Assembly: GCF_010119225.1 (NCBI RefSeq)
Contig: NZ_WNKF01000002.1
Span: forward strand, 1-64,000
From: Cyclobacterium roseum
GTDB taxonomy: Bacteria; Bacteroidota; Bacteroidia; Cytophagales; Cyclobacteriaceae
DNA: 64,000 bases
Reading direction: 5' to 3'
The notes under the pieces were generated by a model. That model had not been told where the DNA came from. It made no database searches and saw only the letters and a program-made list of their open reading frames with translations. The first letter of the stretch is position 1; each line of letters starts with the position of its first letter. The position numbers and the translations under genes were made by a program. Positions 7,634-17,325 of the stretch are shown one piece after another.

Positions 7634-9748
7634 TCAATCCCCTGATTCCTTTTTCGAAAGCTCCTCTACCAGGGCATCAAATTTTTTCTTTAACTCCGGA
7701 TCAAAAGCGGCCAGCCTGACCCAATCATCCTCTCCATAGACCCCTGCCCTTTTCGGGTCAAAGGGCTCAAAACCTATCCACTCCGCAGCCGAAAGATCGA
7801 CGAAGGAAAAATCAAAATTAGCGGCATCCCGGAAACCGGGATTTCGGATGATACCATGGCGATCATTTCCCTTTTGCTGCCATTCCTTCCAGTCCATGTC
7901 CCCAAATTTCGGCTCTCTTCCGCGCACATCCCAATACAAATTATGGTCGGAATTCAGGTTGATTTTGTCCCAATTACTGGAAAGCAAAGTGCCCTGCTTG
8001 TACAAGACGATATTGTTGGTGAAGGTAAAAGAGGTATGGGGTTCCACCCGGGTGGCTTGTAGCTGTGAAAGCCGGTTATAGGCAAAAATATTGTTTTGAA
8101 TCCGGTTTTCCTTTCCATAATGCTGATGAAAACCAGCATTTTTGCAGGCATAAACCAGATTGTTTTCCATAAGGATTCCGGTAGAGCCTTCGTCCGTATA
8201 CAGGCCCCAACCCCCATAGGTCATCGAGTAAACATGGTGAATGTGATTGTGGCTTACTTCCGTTCCTTCCGACTTTCCGAGCGTGTAGATCCCGCCCATA
8301 TCACTCAAATCACCCCAGCCCAAATGGTGAATGTGGTTAAATTTGATGCTGTTCCGTTTGGAAAAACTATGGTCGTACCCCCAGACCCAACCTACCGAAA
8401 CGCCCGAATACCGGAAATTAGCTATTTCATTATGAGTTAGTTCGTTGTCATGGGCATGAAACAGCATGGCTCCGACCGCACAGGGAAAAACCCAGCCTCC
8501 ATCGCGAATAATATTGTTGTCCACCTGGTTAAATCCAGCTAGTTTTTGCTCCAGATCCTCCGAATTGCCGGCAGCCAAGGGGCCGATCTTTACCCCTCCG
8601 GCACCCAGGTCGTGCAGGTAATTTTGGTGAAGTGTACTATTCGTTACCCCGTTTCGTAACCAGATGGCACCTACACCCGTATGGGCAATTTCGCATTTTC
8701 GAAAATGTACGCGATCAGCCCAGTCTACCATGACTACAGCGGGTATTGGAGCGGCTGCCTGTGCTGGCTCATTTCCGGAAATCGGGGTACGGTAGCCGGT
8801 AAATAAAAACCGCAATCCCTCAAAGTGTACGTTTCGAACCTTTTCTTCCTGAGAATTACCCGAAATCACCAGTAATTGTTCCGTGACTGGAGCAAATACC
8901 TCCGCGGTTTCCATGGTCTCTCCTTCTTCGGGGATGTAATATAAGGAGCCATCGGGATCCAGAAACCACTCTCCGGGAGCATCCAGCGCTGATTTCATAT
9001 TTTCCACATAATACCTCGCTGTCTCATTAATGGGATTCCAGGGCTTCATGCCCCCACCGCTGATCCAGAATTGATGGCTAGTCTGATTGTAATGTTGGAT
9101 GTATTTTCGGGTATTGTCCCATTTGTGGTAAAAAACAGCAAGGGCTTTCGAGGGCCTTGCGTCGAGCTGGAGTTTGCTTGCTTCCAGAGAATCAATGGTG
9201 ATTTCCTGAATGGCAAACGCCGGAACCCGCTCCTCTTCTCCGTCAAAGAGGGTCTCCTTTACGGATTGGACTTCAAAAAACGCTCCCTTGTTAGGCGTTC
9301 TTGCCCGCGTAGCCCGCTTACCATTGACGTACAATTGCTCAAAATCCTTTCCGCTCACATCAGCCCGGTAAACACCCCCGCCAATAGACTCAAACCCGCT
9401 GACCTGCCTGGACCCAATGAAATTAACGGTTGCGCCTTCCGCGGCCCGGTAGGTAATCGAATGGGCCTCCGTGCCGCTGTCCGCCATTCCGAAATGAACC
9501 GGGGAGGAAATAAAATAGTCACCCGGGTGAAAAATCACCTGGATATTTTGGGTAAACTTCCCTTCCGCTTTCAGCTTACGGATAAACCGCTTTGCTCCCT
9601 CCATGGATTTCAGGGGTTGGGCCTGGCTGCCCGGGCCGGAATCCGCTCCCCGGGGGGAAACGTGGATTTCCTGCCCAAAACCCGTCACCGATAGCATCAA
9701 CAAGAAAATAAAAAAAATAGACCAGGAAAACCGATTCAAACCAAACAT
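7634..9748 (-). CDS. Right-handed parallel beta-helix protein, secreted
   Basis: 704 residues. A signal peptide (about 1-26, ending GFGQ) is followed by HVSPRGADSGPGSQAQPLKS, the usual opening of polysaccharide-lyase-like parallel beta-helix proteins. The central region (about 290-600) is rich in repeated Asn/His/Ile rungs such as NHIHHV and NNIV. Family members degrade or bind polysaccharides, but no catalytic signature is specific enough to name a lyase or hydrolase family. Its location beside a Tat oxidoreductase suggests glycan use. The C-terminal tail is charged. Confidence 0.75.
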   Translation of the reverse strand: MFGLNRFSWSIFFIFLLMLSVTGFGQEIHVSPRGADSGPGSQAQPLKSMEGAKRFIRKLKAEGKFTQNIQVIFHPGDYFISSPVHFGMADSGTEAHSITYRAAEGATVNFIGSRQVSGFESIGGGVYRADVSGKDFEQLYVNGKRATRARTPNKGAFFEVQSVKETLFDGEEERVPAFAIQEITIDSLEASKLQLDARPSKALAVFYHKWDNTRKYIQHYNQTSHQFWISGGGMKPWNPINETARYYVENMKSALDAPGEWFLDPDGSLYYIPEEGETMETAEVFAPVTEQLLVISGNSQEEKVRNVHFEGLRFLFTGYRTPISGNEPAQAAAPIPAVVMVDWADRVHFRKCEIAHTGVGAIWLRNGVTNSTLHQNYLHDLGAGGVKIGPLAAGNSEDLEQKLAGFNQVDNNIIRDGGWVFPCAVGAMLFHAHDNELTHNEIANFRYSGVSVGWVWGYDHSFSKRNSIKFNHIHHLGWGDLSDMGGIYTLGKSEGTEVSHNHIHHVYSMTYGGWGLYTDEGSTGILMENNLVYACKNAGFHQHYGKENRIQNNIFAYNRLSQLQATRVEPHTSFTFTNNIVLYKQGTLLSSNWDKINLNSDHNLYWDVRGREPKFGDMDWKEWQQKGNDRHGIIRNPGFRDAANFDFSFVDLSAAEWIGFEPFDPKRAGVYGEDDWVRLAAFDPELKKKFDALVEELSKKESGD

Positions 9749-10124
9749 AAAATTGAAATTAGTGAAATAATTAATTAATCCTATTGATTAAAAGTAAACA
9801 GAAAACACCTGTAGCCCAAGTGAATTTGGGATAAAATCAAGCGTAAAAGGCGGAAATAGCCATTAAACCCCTTCCTTTATAGGATTTAGCGGAGACCCAT
9901 TTTGGTACAATCATCAGAACAAACACGAAATACAAAAATAATACAACAAAATACTATTTTATATTTACAAAAAATTAATCATAAAAACAAGTATTTTTTA
10001 TTAAAAATTGTAATTTAATTTTATTAATTTTGAAATGTTAATCAATAATTCGGAACCAAAAAATCTAAAAAGAACCTAATAACCAGCGTTCTTTAGAGAA
10101 AAGCTTTTTTAATGATCGGAAACT
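9749..10124. other. AT-rich divergent intergenic region
   Basis: 376 bases between the divergent beta-helix gene and the small membrane protein gene. The stretch 9940-10060 is very AT-rich. TAATTTTG at 10025-10032 fits TAnnTTTG on the plus strand, but no -33 box is seen at normal spacing. No small open frame with a recognisable product was found. Confidence 0.4.
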
Positions 10125-10370
10125 ATGGAAATGTACATTCTAATATCTGTGGCAGTAGGAATCAGTTTGGGACTTTTATTCATCATTAAGGCAGTTATAT
10201 CAGCGGAAGATGATCCTGAAACGTTTGAGGAATTTAAACATGAGGGGAAATATCAAAAACCGGCTAACTGGAAAGTGGGAAAATTACCGGAGAAGGATGA
10301 AAAAAAAAACGCTCCGAGAATTCATCTGATCGACTTCAAGCCTGATTACAATCTACTAAGTCAAAATTAA
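10125..10370 (+). CDS. Small single-pass membrane protein, unknown
   Basis: 81 residues, not recognised. Residues 4-26 form one hydrophobic segment, followed by an acidic then lysine-rich soluble tail (EDDPETFEEF; EKDEKK). The likely topology is N-terminal anchor with the tail in the cytoplasm, by the positive-inside rule. A second ATG at 10131 is an alternative start. The stop codon lies inside the left arm of a perfect 12-bp hairpin. Confidence 0.55.
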   Translation: MEMYILISVAVGISLGLLFIIKAVISAEDDPETFEEFKHEGKYQKPANWKVGKLPEKDEKKNAPRIHLIDFKPDYNLLSQN

Positions 10371-10395
10371 TACAATCGTCCCAGACGATTGTATT
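10369..10395. terminator. Perfect 12-bp hairpin between convergent genes
   Basis: AATACAATCGTC (10369-10380), loop CCA, then GACGATTGTATT (10384-10395), an exact inverted repeat. It overlaps the stop of the small membrane protein gene and lies 31 bases from the end of the convergent barrel gene. Neither side has a good T-run, so it may be a weak terminator or an RNA-end stabiliser. Confidence 0.5.
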
Positions 10396-10425
10396 CGAGA
10401 GCTTTGTAGGTTTGGGTGCGACGTC

Positions 10426-11565
10426 TTAGAAAGATTCCCCGATAAAAAGGTAGAAACCGGTCCCTTCCTCGGTAAAGGCAAAATCGAGGCGCGTATAGAT
10501 GTCTTTTTTAGGAAAAAGGAGAAACCGCAAGCCGGCACCGGCAGACCATACGGTATTATCCCATTTTAGGGCTTTCACCTCGGGAAAAACCTGACTTGCC
10601 CCTGCAAAAACAGCCGCCCCGATTCGCTTGCTAAACCCCAGGGGAAGGGGCAAGAAACGCATTTCTACTTGTCCGGCCAATTGATTGCGATCCCGGTACC
10701 TACCGGTATAATAGCCTCTCATCAGACTTTCCCCGCCCATCAGTGACAATTGGTTGAAAGGAACTTCTCCTGTTTGAAACTGCCCAAATACCTGGGCCGC
10801 AAAAACGTTGCTTTTGCCGACAGGACGATAAAAACGAGTGTCGGACAAAAAGCTGGTGAAATTAAATTCGCTTTTCCAGAAGGGATTGTACCTCATAACG
10901 GCCAATTCGGAAAAAAACCCGTCTCGTACATTCAGCACATTGTGCCGGTCATCGTAGACCAGTCCCAGTCCTAATCCCAGATTGGAACTTCCCCGATATC
11001 CAGCCGGTAGCACAATTGATTCCATTGATTCGGACGGCACAAATCGAACCTGGCTTAACCGCTGCCAATCCATTTCAAGACCAAAAAACAAATTTTTCCG
11101 AACCTTTTTTAAGACCCGCTCTTTGATCCAAATCTGATTGGCATCTACCCGGGCCAAGAAATCCGGAGGACTTTCGCTTCCTATACCATAATACAATAAG
11201 GGGAAACTTTGCAGCCGTATACGTCCCAAAAAAAACCATTTATCGCCCGGAGAATAATTGGCATGATCAATCCACAAACCGTATTGATTTTCAAGGGTAA
11301 AAAAGGTAAACCCGTTGATTTCACTTAATCGATGGGTGGTATCCCTATTGGCATAATAGACGTACAAAGCACTGAAACCAATCTCCCAGCTTGTCTCGGG
11401 CGCATAGGCCAGCGTAGGATACATTAGAAACTGTGGACGGGAAATATCACTGGTATCATTCAAAATCGAATTCAGATACCGCTTGACAAAACCCTGTGCA
11501 TCCGCTTCTCCAAACAAAAGAAAGCTTCCCATAAGGAAAGCCGTAAACCAGCATTTATTAACCAT
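10426..11565 (-). CDS. Omp85/BamA-TamA family outer-membrane barrel
   Basis: 379 residues. A signal peptide (about 1-24, ADAQG) is followed by a beta-barrel with no POTRA domains. The motif GGESLMRGYYTGRYRD near residue 280 corresponds to the conserved RGY/RGF loop of Omp85 barrels (bacterial surface antigen domain). The C-terminus ends in Phe (GESF), as in many outer-membrane barrels. It is far shorter than BamA (about 800 residues), so it is not the essential assembly factor; short patatin-type or orphan Omp85 proteins are the better comparison. It lies 41 bases after the N-acetyltransferase gene, possibly in one transcript. Confidence 0.8.
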   Translation of the reverse strand: MVNKCWFTAFLMGSFLLFGEADAQGFVKRYLNSILNDTSDISRPQFLMYPTLAYAPETSWEIGFSALYVYYANRDTTHRLSEINGFTFFTLENQYGLWIDHANYSPGDKWFFLGRIRLQSFPLLYYGIGSESPPDFLARVDANQIWIKERVLKKVRKNLFFGLEMDWQRLSQVRFVPSESMESIVLPAGYRGSSNLGLGLGLVYDDRHNVLNVRDGFFSELAVMRYNPFWKSEFNFTSFLSDTRFYRPVGKSNVFAAQVFGQFQTGEVPFNQLSLMGGESLMRGYYTGRYRDRNQLAGQVEMRFLPLPLGFSKRIGAAVFAGASQVFPEVKALKWDNTVWSAGAGLRFLLFPKKDIYTRLDFAFTEEGTGFYLFIGESF

Positions 11566-11606
11566 GATTTTGCGCGTTCATAAAAATACCAAACTGGTAA
11601 AGTAAC

Positions 11607-12467
11607 CTAATCTTCCGAGACCAATTGTTTAAGCTTTTCCATCATGCTTTCGTGTGATGGTAACTGAATCAAAAATAGTTCTTCCAGTAGTTCTTTTAAC
11701 TCTCTCGGACTGGTTAAGGTTCGTTTCTGGCTTTCTTCATTTTTGCGGTGGATGGTAAAGCGGTTATTATGCAGGGCGTACCTGCCCCAGGGCATGCAGC
11801 GAGCTGCCATCAGTTCCTGCACAAATACGGATTGGGGGTGGGTGCACAAGTACCAGCTCACTACCTCGTAATCCGGCAGTAGTTGAGATTCCATTCCAAA
11901 TCGATACAACAGTCGCCACTGTTCTTTCACCCAAATCTCCAGGTAATGGAAATCCCCTTTTTTTTGCAGACGGTAGCGTTCCAGCGGTGTTTCCTGCTCC
12001 TCCGTCTGATCCAGGGATAAGGGAGCCGTAAACGAAGCACCGCCAAAGCCGACATCCGCTATGTACTTCCTTCCATCCACCTGCACCAATAATAACATGT
12101 GGTCCCTGGGCTTAATTTGTCCATTCGGAACCTCCCAGAATACCCGCGCAGAAAGCCCTTTTACCAGAAACCCCATGGAATGCAGCACCTGCCCAAACAA
12201 CAGGTTTTGTTCAAAACAATATCCTCCCCTCCCTTCCAAAACTAACTTTTGCAGCAAATCCGGCAATTCCAAGGTAAGTGGAATCCCTAAAAAGGGATTG
12301 ATGTTTTCAAAGGGAATGGCCTGAGGATGCAAGTAATGCAATTCCTTCAGCGCATCAAGCGTTGGCTCTCCGTCTCCCCGATACCCGACCCGGCTGAAAT
12401 AGGCCTGCAAGGAACGCTCGTCCAGCCGGTCATTAAAAAGTCGTAAATCATTTAGGTTTTCGCACAT
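11607..12467 (-). CDS. nat: Arylamine N-acetyltransferase
   Basis: 286 residues, typical for NAT. It should transfer an acetyl group from acetyl-CoA to arylamines, hydrazines or related nucleophiles. The Cys-His-Asp triad is visible: Cys84 in RGGYCFEQN, His123 in RDHMLLLV and Asp138 in IADVGFGG. The ATG at 12467 is the first in frame near the expected N-terminus. It is cytoplasmic. The downstream barrel gene lies 41 bases away on the same strand. Confidence 0.9.
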   Translation of the reverse strand: MCENLNDLRLFNDRLDERSLQAYFSRVGYRGDGEPTLDALKELHYLHPQAIPFENINPFLGIPLTLELPDLLQKLVLEGRGGYCFEQNLLFGQVLHSMGFLVKGLSARVFWEVPNGQIKPRDHMLLLVQVDGRKYIADVGFGGASFTAPLSLDQTEEQETPLERYRLQKKGDFHYLEIWVKEQWRLLYRFGMESQLLPDYEVVSWYLCTHPQSVFVQELMAARCMPWGRYALHNNRFTIHRKNEESQKRTLTSPRELKELLEELFLIQLPSHESMMEKLKQLVSED

Positions 12468-12699
12468 TCTTCACTGATTTTTCAAATAAAAATACGCTTT
12501 CCAAGCCAATTCAAATAATTTCATTCGATAAAATTAGCTCCAAGCGGAGGGTAGAAAGCGCAGCGGAGGTAAAATTAAAATCAAGAAACTGGGATTACCA
12601 ATCATTTCCTGTATCTTAAAAACAAAAATAAAGGTGAAAAGCGTGTGCAACCGTCTGGATTCCAAAAAAAAAATTGCAAACCCAAAGCCGTTACAACAC

Positions 12700-14271
12700 A
12701 TGGAAAAGAAATATGACCCTTCCCGGAGGAAATTTCTAGTTACTACAACACTGGCTGCCGCCTCGATGGGATTTAATCCACCGCTCTGGGCAGCAAGCCA
12801 ATCCCAATCGGTAGAAACGGATGAAGGCCCCGTAAAAGCCGCCTTTGCCGAAGGAGACATATCTCCGGAAATTGGCATGGAGCAACCGGGCAACTACGGC
12901 AAGCAGTACCACCAGTCCTTCCACGATCCCTGTAAGGTTCGCATTGCCGCCTTTCAGTCCGGCTCCAATAAGGCACTGATTATCTCCATGGACGCCCTGG
13001 CCGTATACCAGCCCTGGGTGGATGAAATCAAACACCATATACAGGAAAAAGCTAAAATTAAGGACGGTGACATCTTGATCGCCGCTTCCCACTCCCATTC
13101 CTCCGGCCCCACGGCCATGGTCCAACCGGGACAATACGATCATGCCCCTGCCTTTATTCGGGAGTTGGCCTATGAGAAATCCTCCTGTGCCGACCCGGCT
13201 TACTTGGAAGTCGTTAAGGAGGTAACCCTTAGCACTGCCCTCCATGCCTTGGATAAGCTTACGGAAGTCAACATAGGAATGGGAAGTGGCGTAGCAGAAA
13301 AAGTAGCCTTTAATCGAAGGTTTTTGATGAAAAATGGCAGGACTTACACCCATCCCGGGCAATTGAACCCAGACATTTTGCAGGTAGCCGGGCCCATAGA
13401 CCCGGAAGTCGGAGTGATCGGGACCTGGGATTCGGAGGGCAAACTAATCGGCTGTCTGGTAAATTATGCCTGCCATACCACTACCAACCCCGGCGGCATT
13501 TCAGCTAACTGGGTGTATTATATGGAGCAAACGATTCGGGGTGCCTTTGGGCAGGATTGTGTCGTTGTGTTTTTGCAAGGAGCCAGTGGTGATGTGACCC
13601 AGGTAAATAACCGAAACCCGGACATTCATCCCTCCGGCGAAGATTGGGCCCGACTAGTGGGTGCCAGCGTAGGGGCAGAAGCTGTAAAAACCCTCCTGCA
13701 AATTCCCAAATCAAACCGTATGAAAATTCGCTCCCATGCCACCATCTTGTCCTTAAAAAGAAGAATGCCCACTGAGGCAGTGGTCCGGGAAGCCATGAAA
13801 ATGGTAAAAAAGACTCCGGAACAGGTTGGCAGGACTGCCTGGATTTTTGCCAAGGAAACCGTCTTGCTGGACAGCTGGGGAAGACAAAACCCCGTTCATA
13901 AACTTCCCTTGCAGGCCATTCAAATCGGGCCTGCAGTACTGACAGCCAATCCGGCAGAGTTCTTCTGCGAATTGGGTCTCGAACTAAAATCAAAAAGTGT
14001 CTTTCCATTCACCTTTCCGGTGACCATGGCAAACGATTGCGTGGGATACGTACCTACTACCAAAGCCTTCGAGCCGGATGGTGGTGGGTATGAAACCCGG
14101 CTGACTTCCTATAGCAACCTGGAGGTGAATGCCGGAACCAAAATCGTCGCTTCCAGCCTGGAACTCATCCGCCAATTGAATCCTGATCCGCTTCCTCAGC
14201 ATCCCAAAGCGCCGCCCTTTAGCGGGAAGCCCTGGAATTATGGCAATGTGCCCCCGGAAACAGGTCGGTAA
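12700..14271 (+). CDS. Ceramidase-like protein, Tat-exported
   Basis: 523 residues from the ATG at 12700. A longer GTG start at 12634 is possible, but 12700 gives a standard Tat signal with RRKF near residues 8-11 and an Ala-rich h-region. The body matches the neutral/alkaline non-lysosomal ceramidase N-terminal domain: AASHSHSSGP resembles the metal-binding THTHSGP motif, and VVFLQGASGDVTQ the QG.sGD..P region. True ceramidases hydrolyse N-acyl-sphingosine; bacterial members of this shorter type lack assigned substrates. Twenty-one bases downstream starts a large haem-binding lipoprotein, so the two probably form an operon. Confidence 0.78.
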   Translation: MEKKYDPSRRKFLVTTTLAAASMGFNPPLWAASQSQSVETDEGPVKAAFAEGDISPEIGMEQPGNYGKQYHQSFHDPCKVRIAAFQSGSNKALIISMDALAVYQPWVDEIKHHIQEKAKIKDGDILIAASHSHSSGPTAMVQPGQYDHAPAFIRELAYEKSSCADPAYLEVVKEVTLSTALHALDKLTEVNIGMGSGVAEKVAFNRRFLMKNGRTYTHPGQLNPDILQVAGPIDPEVGVIGTWDSEGKLIGCLVNYACHTTTNPGGISANWVYYMEQTIRGAFGQDCVVVFLQGASGDVTQVNNRNPDIHPSGEDWARLVGASVGAEAVKTLLQIPKSNRMKIRSHATILSLKRRMPTEAVVREAMKMVKKTPEQVGRTAWIFAKETVLLDSWGRQNPVHKLPLQAIQIGPAVLTANPAEFFCELGLELKSKSVFPFTFPVTMANDCVGYVPTTKAFEPDGGGYETRLTSYSNLEVNAGTKIVASSLELIRQLNPDPLPQHPKAPPFSGKPWNYGNVPPETGR

Positions 14272-14292
14272 TTTTAACACTACCCTATACTG

Positions 14293-17200
14293 ATGTCGAT
14301 GATCTTACGCTGCATTAACTCCCTTCTTTTTGGTATCCTTATACCCATGCTCCTTTTTTCCTGCCAGAAGGGCAGTGATGAAAAAGAAATTCAGCCTGTC
14401 TTTGAACGGCAGGAAAACCCCGTTAATTCCTTTCTTTACACGTATCCCGATTCTGCCGAACTCAAAGCCGCCCTGGCGGCTTTCCAACTGGAACCTGGCT
14501 TACAAATTGACCTGATTGCGGCAGAGCCCCTGGTTGCCGACCCTGCTGCATTTGCTTTTGACGAGCGGGGGGTAATGTATGTGGCCGAGAATACCGGTTA
14601 CCCGGATCCGATGGATGGATCTGCAGCCGAGAACCTGGGTAAAATAGCCCGGCTGGAAGACCGGGACGGGGATGGGAAATACGATTACCGGACGGTATTT
14701 GCGGATGATCTTGGGTATCCCAACGGCATCCTGCCTTGGAAAGGCGGAGTGTTTGTCACCTGCGCCCCCCATCTGTATTACCTGAAAGATACCAATGGAA
14801 ATGGCAAAGCGGATGTTCGTGAAATTGTCCTGACGGGATTTGACACCAGCCGAACGGCGCAAATCCGCGTCAGCCACCCTATTTTGGGATTGGATGGGTG
14901 GATTTACCTTACCTCAGGCCTAACGGGAGGAGATGTTTATGCGCCCTCCCGACCCGATACCAAACCATTGATCTTCACCTCCTCGGACAGCCGCTTTCAT
15001 CCCGAAACCTTGGACGTTGAACTTACCGGTGGAAAGAGCCAGTTTGGGTTGGCTTTTGATGCCTTTGGCCGAAGATTTGGCACCAGCAACCGCCATCCCC
15101 TGCAGCACATTGTCCTGGAAACCGAACAACTGGATCAGAATCCTAATCTTTTGCGTACGTCCACTATACAGAACGTTTCTCCGGTAGAGTCGGAAGCACT
15201 GGTTTTCCCCATTAGTTCCTCCGTGACCACGGCAGCCTATATTCCCAAGCTAATGGGCCGTTCACATGACGGCACTTTTACCTCCGCATGCGGCACCTTG
15301 ATTTATCAAAGCATGGGCCTTTCAAAAATGCATCAAGGGAACGCCTTTATCTGTGAACCCGCTCAAAACCTGGTTCAACGACAGAAGCTGGAAAAAGAAG
15401 GAGCCAGTTTCTCTTCTTCCAGGGTTCATGATGGCTGGGAATTTTTATCCTCCACGGACACCTGGTTTAACCCGGTTTTTCTCGCTCATGGGCCGCGCGG
15501 TGCGCTGTATCTGGCCGATATGTACCGGAAAATCATCGATCATCCCTCCTATGTGCCGGAGGAGGCCAGGGAGAAATTGGATTTTTCCAGCGGCAAAAAC
15601 AAAGGAAGGATCTACCGGGTTAGCAACCAGTCTTTCCACTACCAGGAACTTGATTTCGTTTTTCCCAAAAAGGATCCGGTAAGTCTGCCTGAAACCCTAC
15701 AAGCCTTAACCTCCACGGATGCCTGGTCCAGGGAAACGGCATTCAGATTATTACTGGAAGCCAAACCAAAAGAAATCAGCCCTGAGTTAAAATCGCTTGC
15801 TACGGGTGCTTCCCTGCCCGAAACTCGCGTCAGGGCGCTCTGGCTGCTGCAACATTTGACGGCCTTGGAGGAAAGTACGCTCCTAGCGGCATTGAAAGAC
15901 CCAGATCCGGGTGTCAGGGAGCAGGCACTCCAACTAGCCCAACTCCACCAGCTAACCGCATCATCCCTACAAAATCAACTGTTTCTGATGGCTGAAGATT
16001 CGGACCCAAGAGTCCGCTTTGTGGCCGCCCTGGTAATAGGTGGCCAACCCGGCAGTTCAAAATTACTCCCGCTGGCCCAGATAGCCGTCCGGGATGCCGC
16101 GGACCCCTGGTTACGAACCGCTGTGCTTTCAGGCCTGAGCGATCAATCGCTGCAATTCTTACCGATCCTGGATAGCCTGGCAGCAAAATCCACTGGAAAC
16201 GGTTTAAAAACCCTTTTTGGTGATCTTGGAGAGCTGCTGGGCGGTTCCCTTTCCTTTATCGATTCCAAAAAGCTGGTTTCCGGGTATTTGGAAAGAAAAA
16301 ACACCGCCAATGGTTTGTTTTTCCTGGCAGGAATGTTTCAAGGGCTGGATAAAAATCCAGAATCTCCAGAGGCGTATTTAAATTCACTGCCGTTACCTGA
16401 AAAGGTGCAGCAAGAATGGATAGCAGAACTTTCCGAAACGGTAACCTTGGAAACGCTTCCTCTCGATCAGCGTGTTCAGGCCACAGCTTTACTGGGGTAT
16501 TTTCCGAAAGGACCATCTGAAACAATCCTGGCTGGCCTGCTCGCACCCTATCAGCCTATCGAAATTCAACTGGCTGCCGTGCGTGCGCTTTCGAGACTAA
16601 ATCCAACTCAGGCGGGTAAAGTACTTACTCAGGCTGAAAAATGGAAAAGCTATACCCCTCAGGTGAAGGCGGCTGTTTTGAATGAGCTACTTCAGGATCC
16701 GGTATTACTGGAACAGCTCATTGTAGCATTGGAAGCAGGCGACATCGCTCCCTCAGCCATCCCTTCTACCACCCGGCAAAGCCTGATGAAATCTAAAAAT
16801 GAACGGGTAAGAATAGCAGCAAATAAGCTATTTGACCCCATGGAAGAAGGTGGCAGGATGCAGGTCTATGAACAATACAGCGGGGTATTGGAAATGGAAG
16901 GAAATGGTCTGAATGGAAAACCGGTATTTATGACCCACTGCTCCGTTTGCCACAGCCATTCGGGTGAAGGTGGGCAGGTAGGTCCCGATTTAACAGGTAT
17001 CAACAACCAACCCGCTTCTGCCCTGTTATTGCATACACTGGTACCCAATTATGAAATACTACCCGACTACCAAACCGTGCTGGTGGAAACGGTAGCCGGC
17101 AAGCAGCTTACCGGCAGAATTATGGCCGAATCTGCCCATTCTTTGAGCCTAAAAACAACTTTTGGAACCGATGAAACCCTGCCCCGCGACCGAATTGCCA

Positions 17201-17325
17201 ACATAGAAACAACCGGGACCTCCCTGATGCCAGATGGACTGGAACAAAATATGAGTAGACAGGATCTCGCTGACTTGATAGCCTTTCTTAAGCAAAAAAA
17301 CAGGCCCGAAGCAGTCAGCCCCTAA
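14293..17325 (+). CDS. PVC-type haem-binding lipoprotein with propeller and HEAT repeats
   Basis: 1010 residues. A lipobox LLFSC near residues 20-24 marks a lipoprotein. The N-terminal part (about 60-450) is a propeller-type dehydrogenase-like domain (PGLQIDLIAAEP; LEDRDGDGKYD), the middle (about 480-860) holds HEAT-like helices, and the C-terminus is a PVC-type cytochrome c domain with CSVCH (Cys883, Cys886, His887) and a likely axial Met in TSLMPDGL. The protein probably oxidises a sugar or alcohol in the envelope and passes electrons to its haem. It follows the ceramidase-like gene by 21 bases. Its stop codon abuts the stop of the convergent protease gene with no spacer. Confidence 0.85.
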   Translation: MSMILRCINSLLFGILIPMLLFSCQKGSDEKEIQPVFERQENPVNSFLYTYPDSAELKAALAAFQLEPGLQIDLIAAEPLVADPAAFAFDERGVMYVAENTGYPDPMDGSAAENLGKIARLEDRDGDGKYDYRTVFADDLGYPNGILPWKGGVFVTCAPHLYYLKDTNGNGKADVREIVLTGFDTSRTAQIRVSHPILGLDGWIYLTSGLTGGDVYAPSRPDTKPLIFTSSDSRFHPETLDVELTGGKSQFGLAFDAFGRRFGTSNRHPLQHIVLETEQLDQNPNLLRTSTIQNVSPVESEALVFPISSSVTTAAYIPKLMGRSHDGTFTSACGTLIYQSMGLSKMHQGNAFICEPAQNLVQRQKLEKEGASFSSSRVHDGWEFLSSTDTWFNPVFLAHGPRGALYLADMYRKIIDHPSYVPEEAREKLDFSSGKNKGRIYRVSNQSFHYQELDFVFPKKDPVSLPETLQALTSTDAWSRETAFRLLLEAKPKEISPELKSLATGASLPETRVRALWLLQHLTALEESTLLAALKDPDPGVREQALQLAQLHQLTASSLQNQLFLMAEDSDPRVRFVAALVIGGQPGSSKLLPLAQIAVRDAADPWLRTAVLSGLSDQSLQFLPILDSLAAKSTGNGLKTLFGDLGELLGGSLSFIDSKKLVSGYLERKNTANGLFFLAGMFQGLDKNPESPEAYLNSLPLPEKVQQEWIAELSETVTLETLPLDQRVQATALLGYFPKGPSETILAGLLAPYQPIEIQLAAVRALSRLNPTQAGKVLTQAEKWKSYTPQVKAAVLNELLQDPVLLEQLIVALEAGDIAPSAIPSTTRQSLMKSKNERVRIAANKLFDPMEEGGRMQVYEQYSGVLEMEGNGLNGKPVFMTHCSVCHSHSGEGGQVGPDLTGINNQPASALLLHTLVPNYEILPDYQTVLVETVAGKQLTGRIMAESAHSLSLKTTFGTDETLPRDRIANIETTGTSLMPDGLEQNMSRQDLADLIAFLKQKNRPEAVSP

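Noticed and set aside
9071-9694. 207-codon plus-strand frame inside the beta-helix gene
   Set aside because: It is antisense to a well-supported secreted protein, and its translation has no recognisable domain or signal.
10426-11565. Calling the Omp85-like gene bamA
   Set aside because: It is 379 residues, lacks POTRA domains and is not in the usual bamA gene context.
12736-13362. 208-codon minus-strand frame inside the ceramidase-like gene
   Set aside because: Opposite strand carries clear Tat and metal-site motifs; this frame has none.
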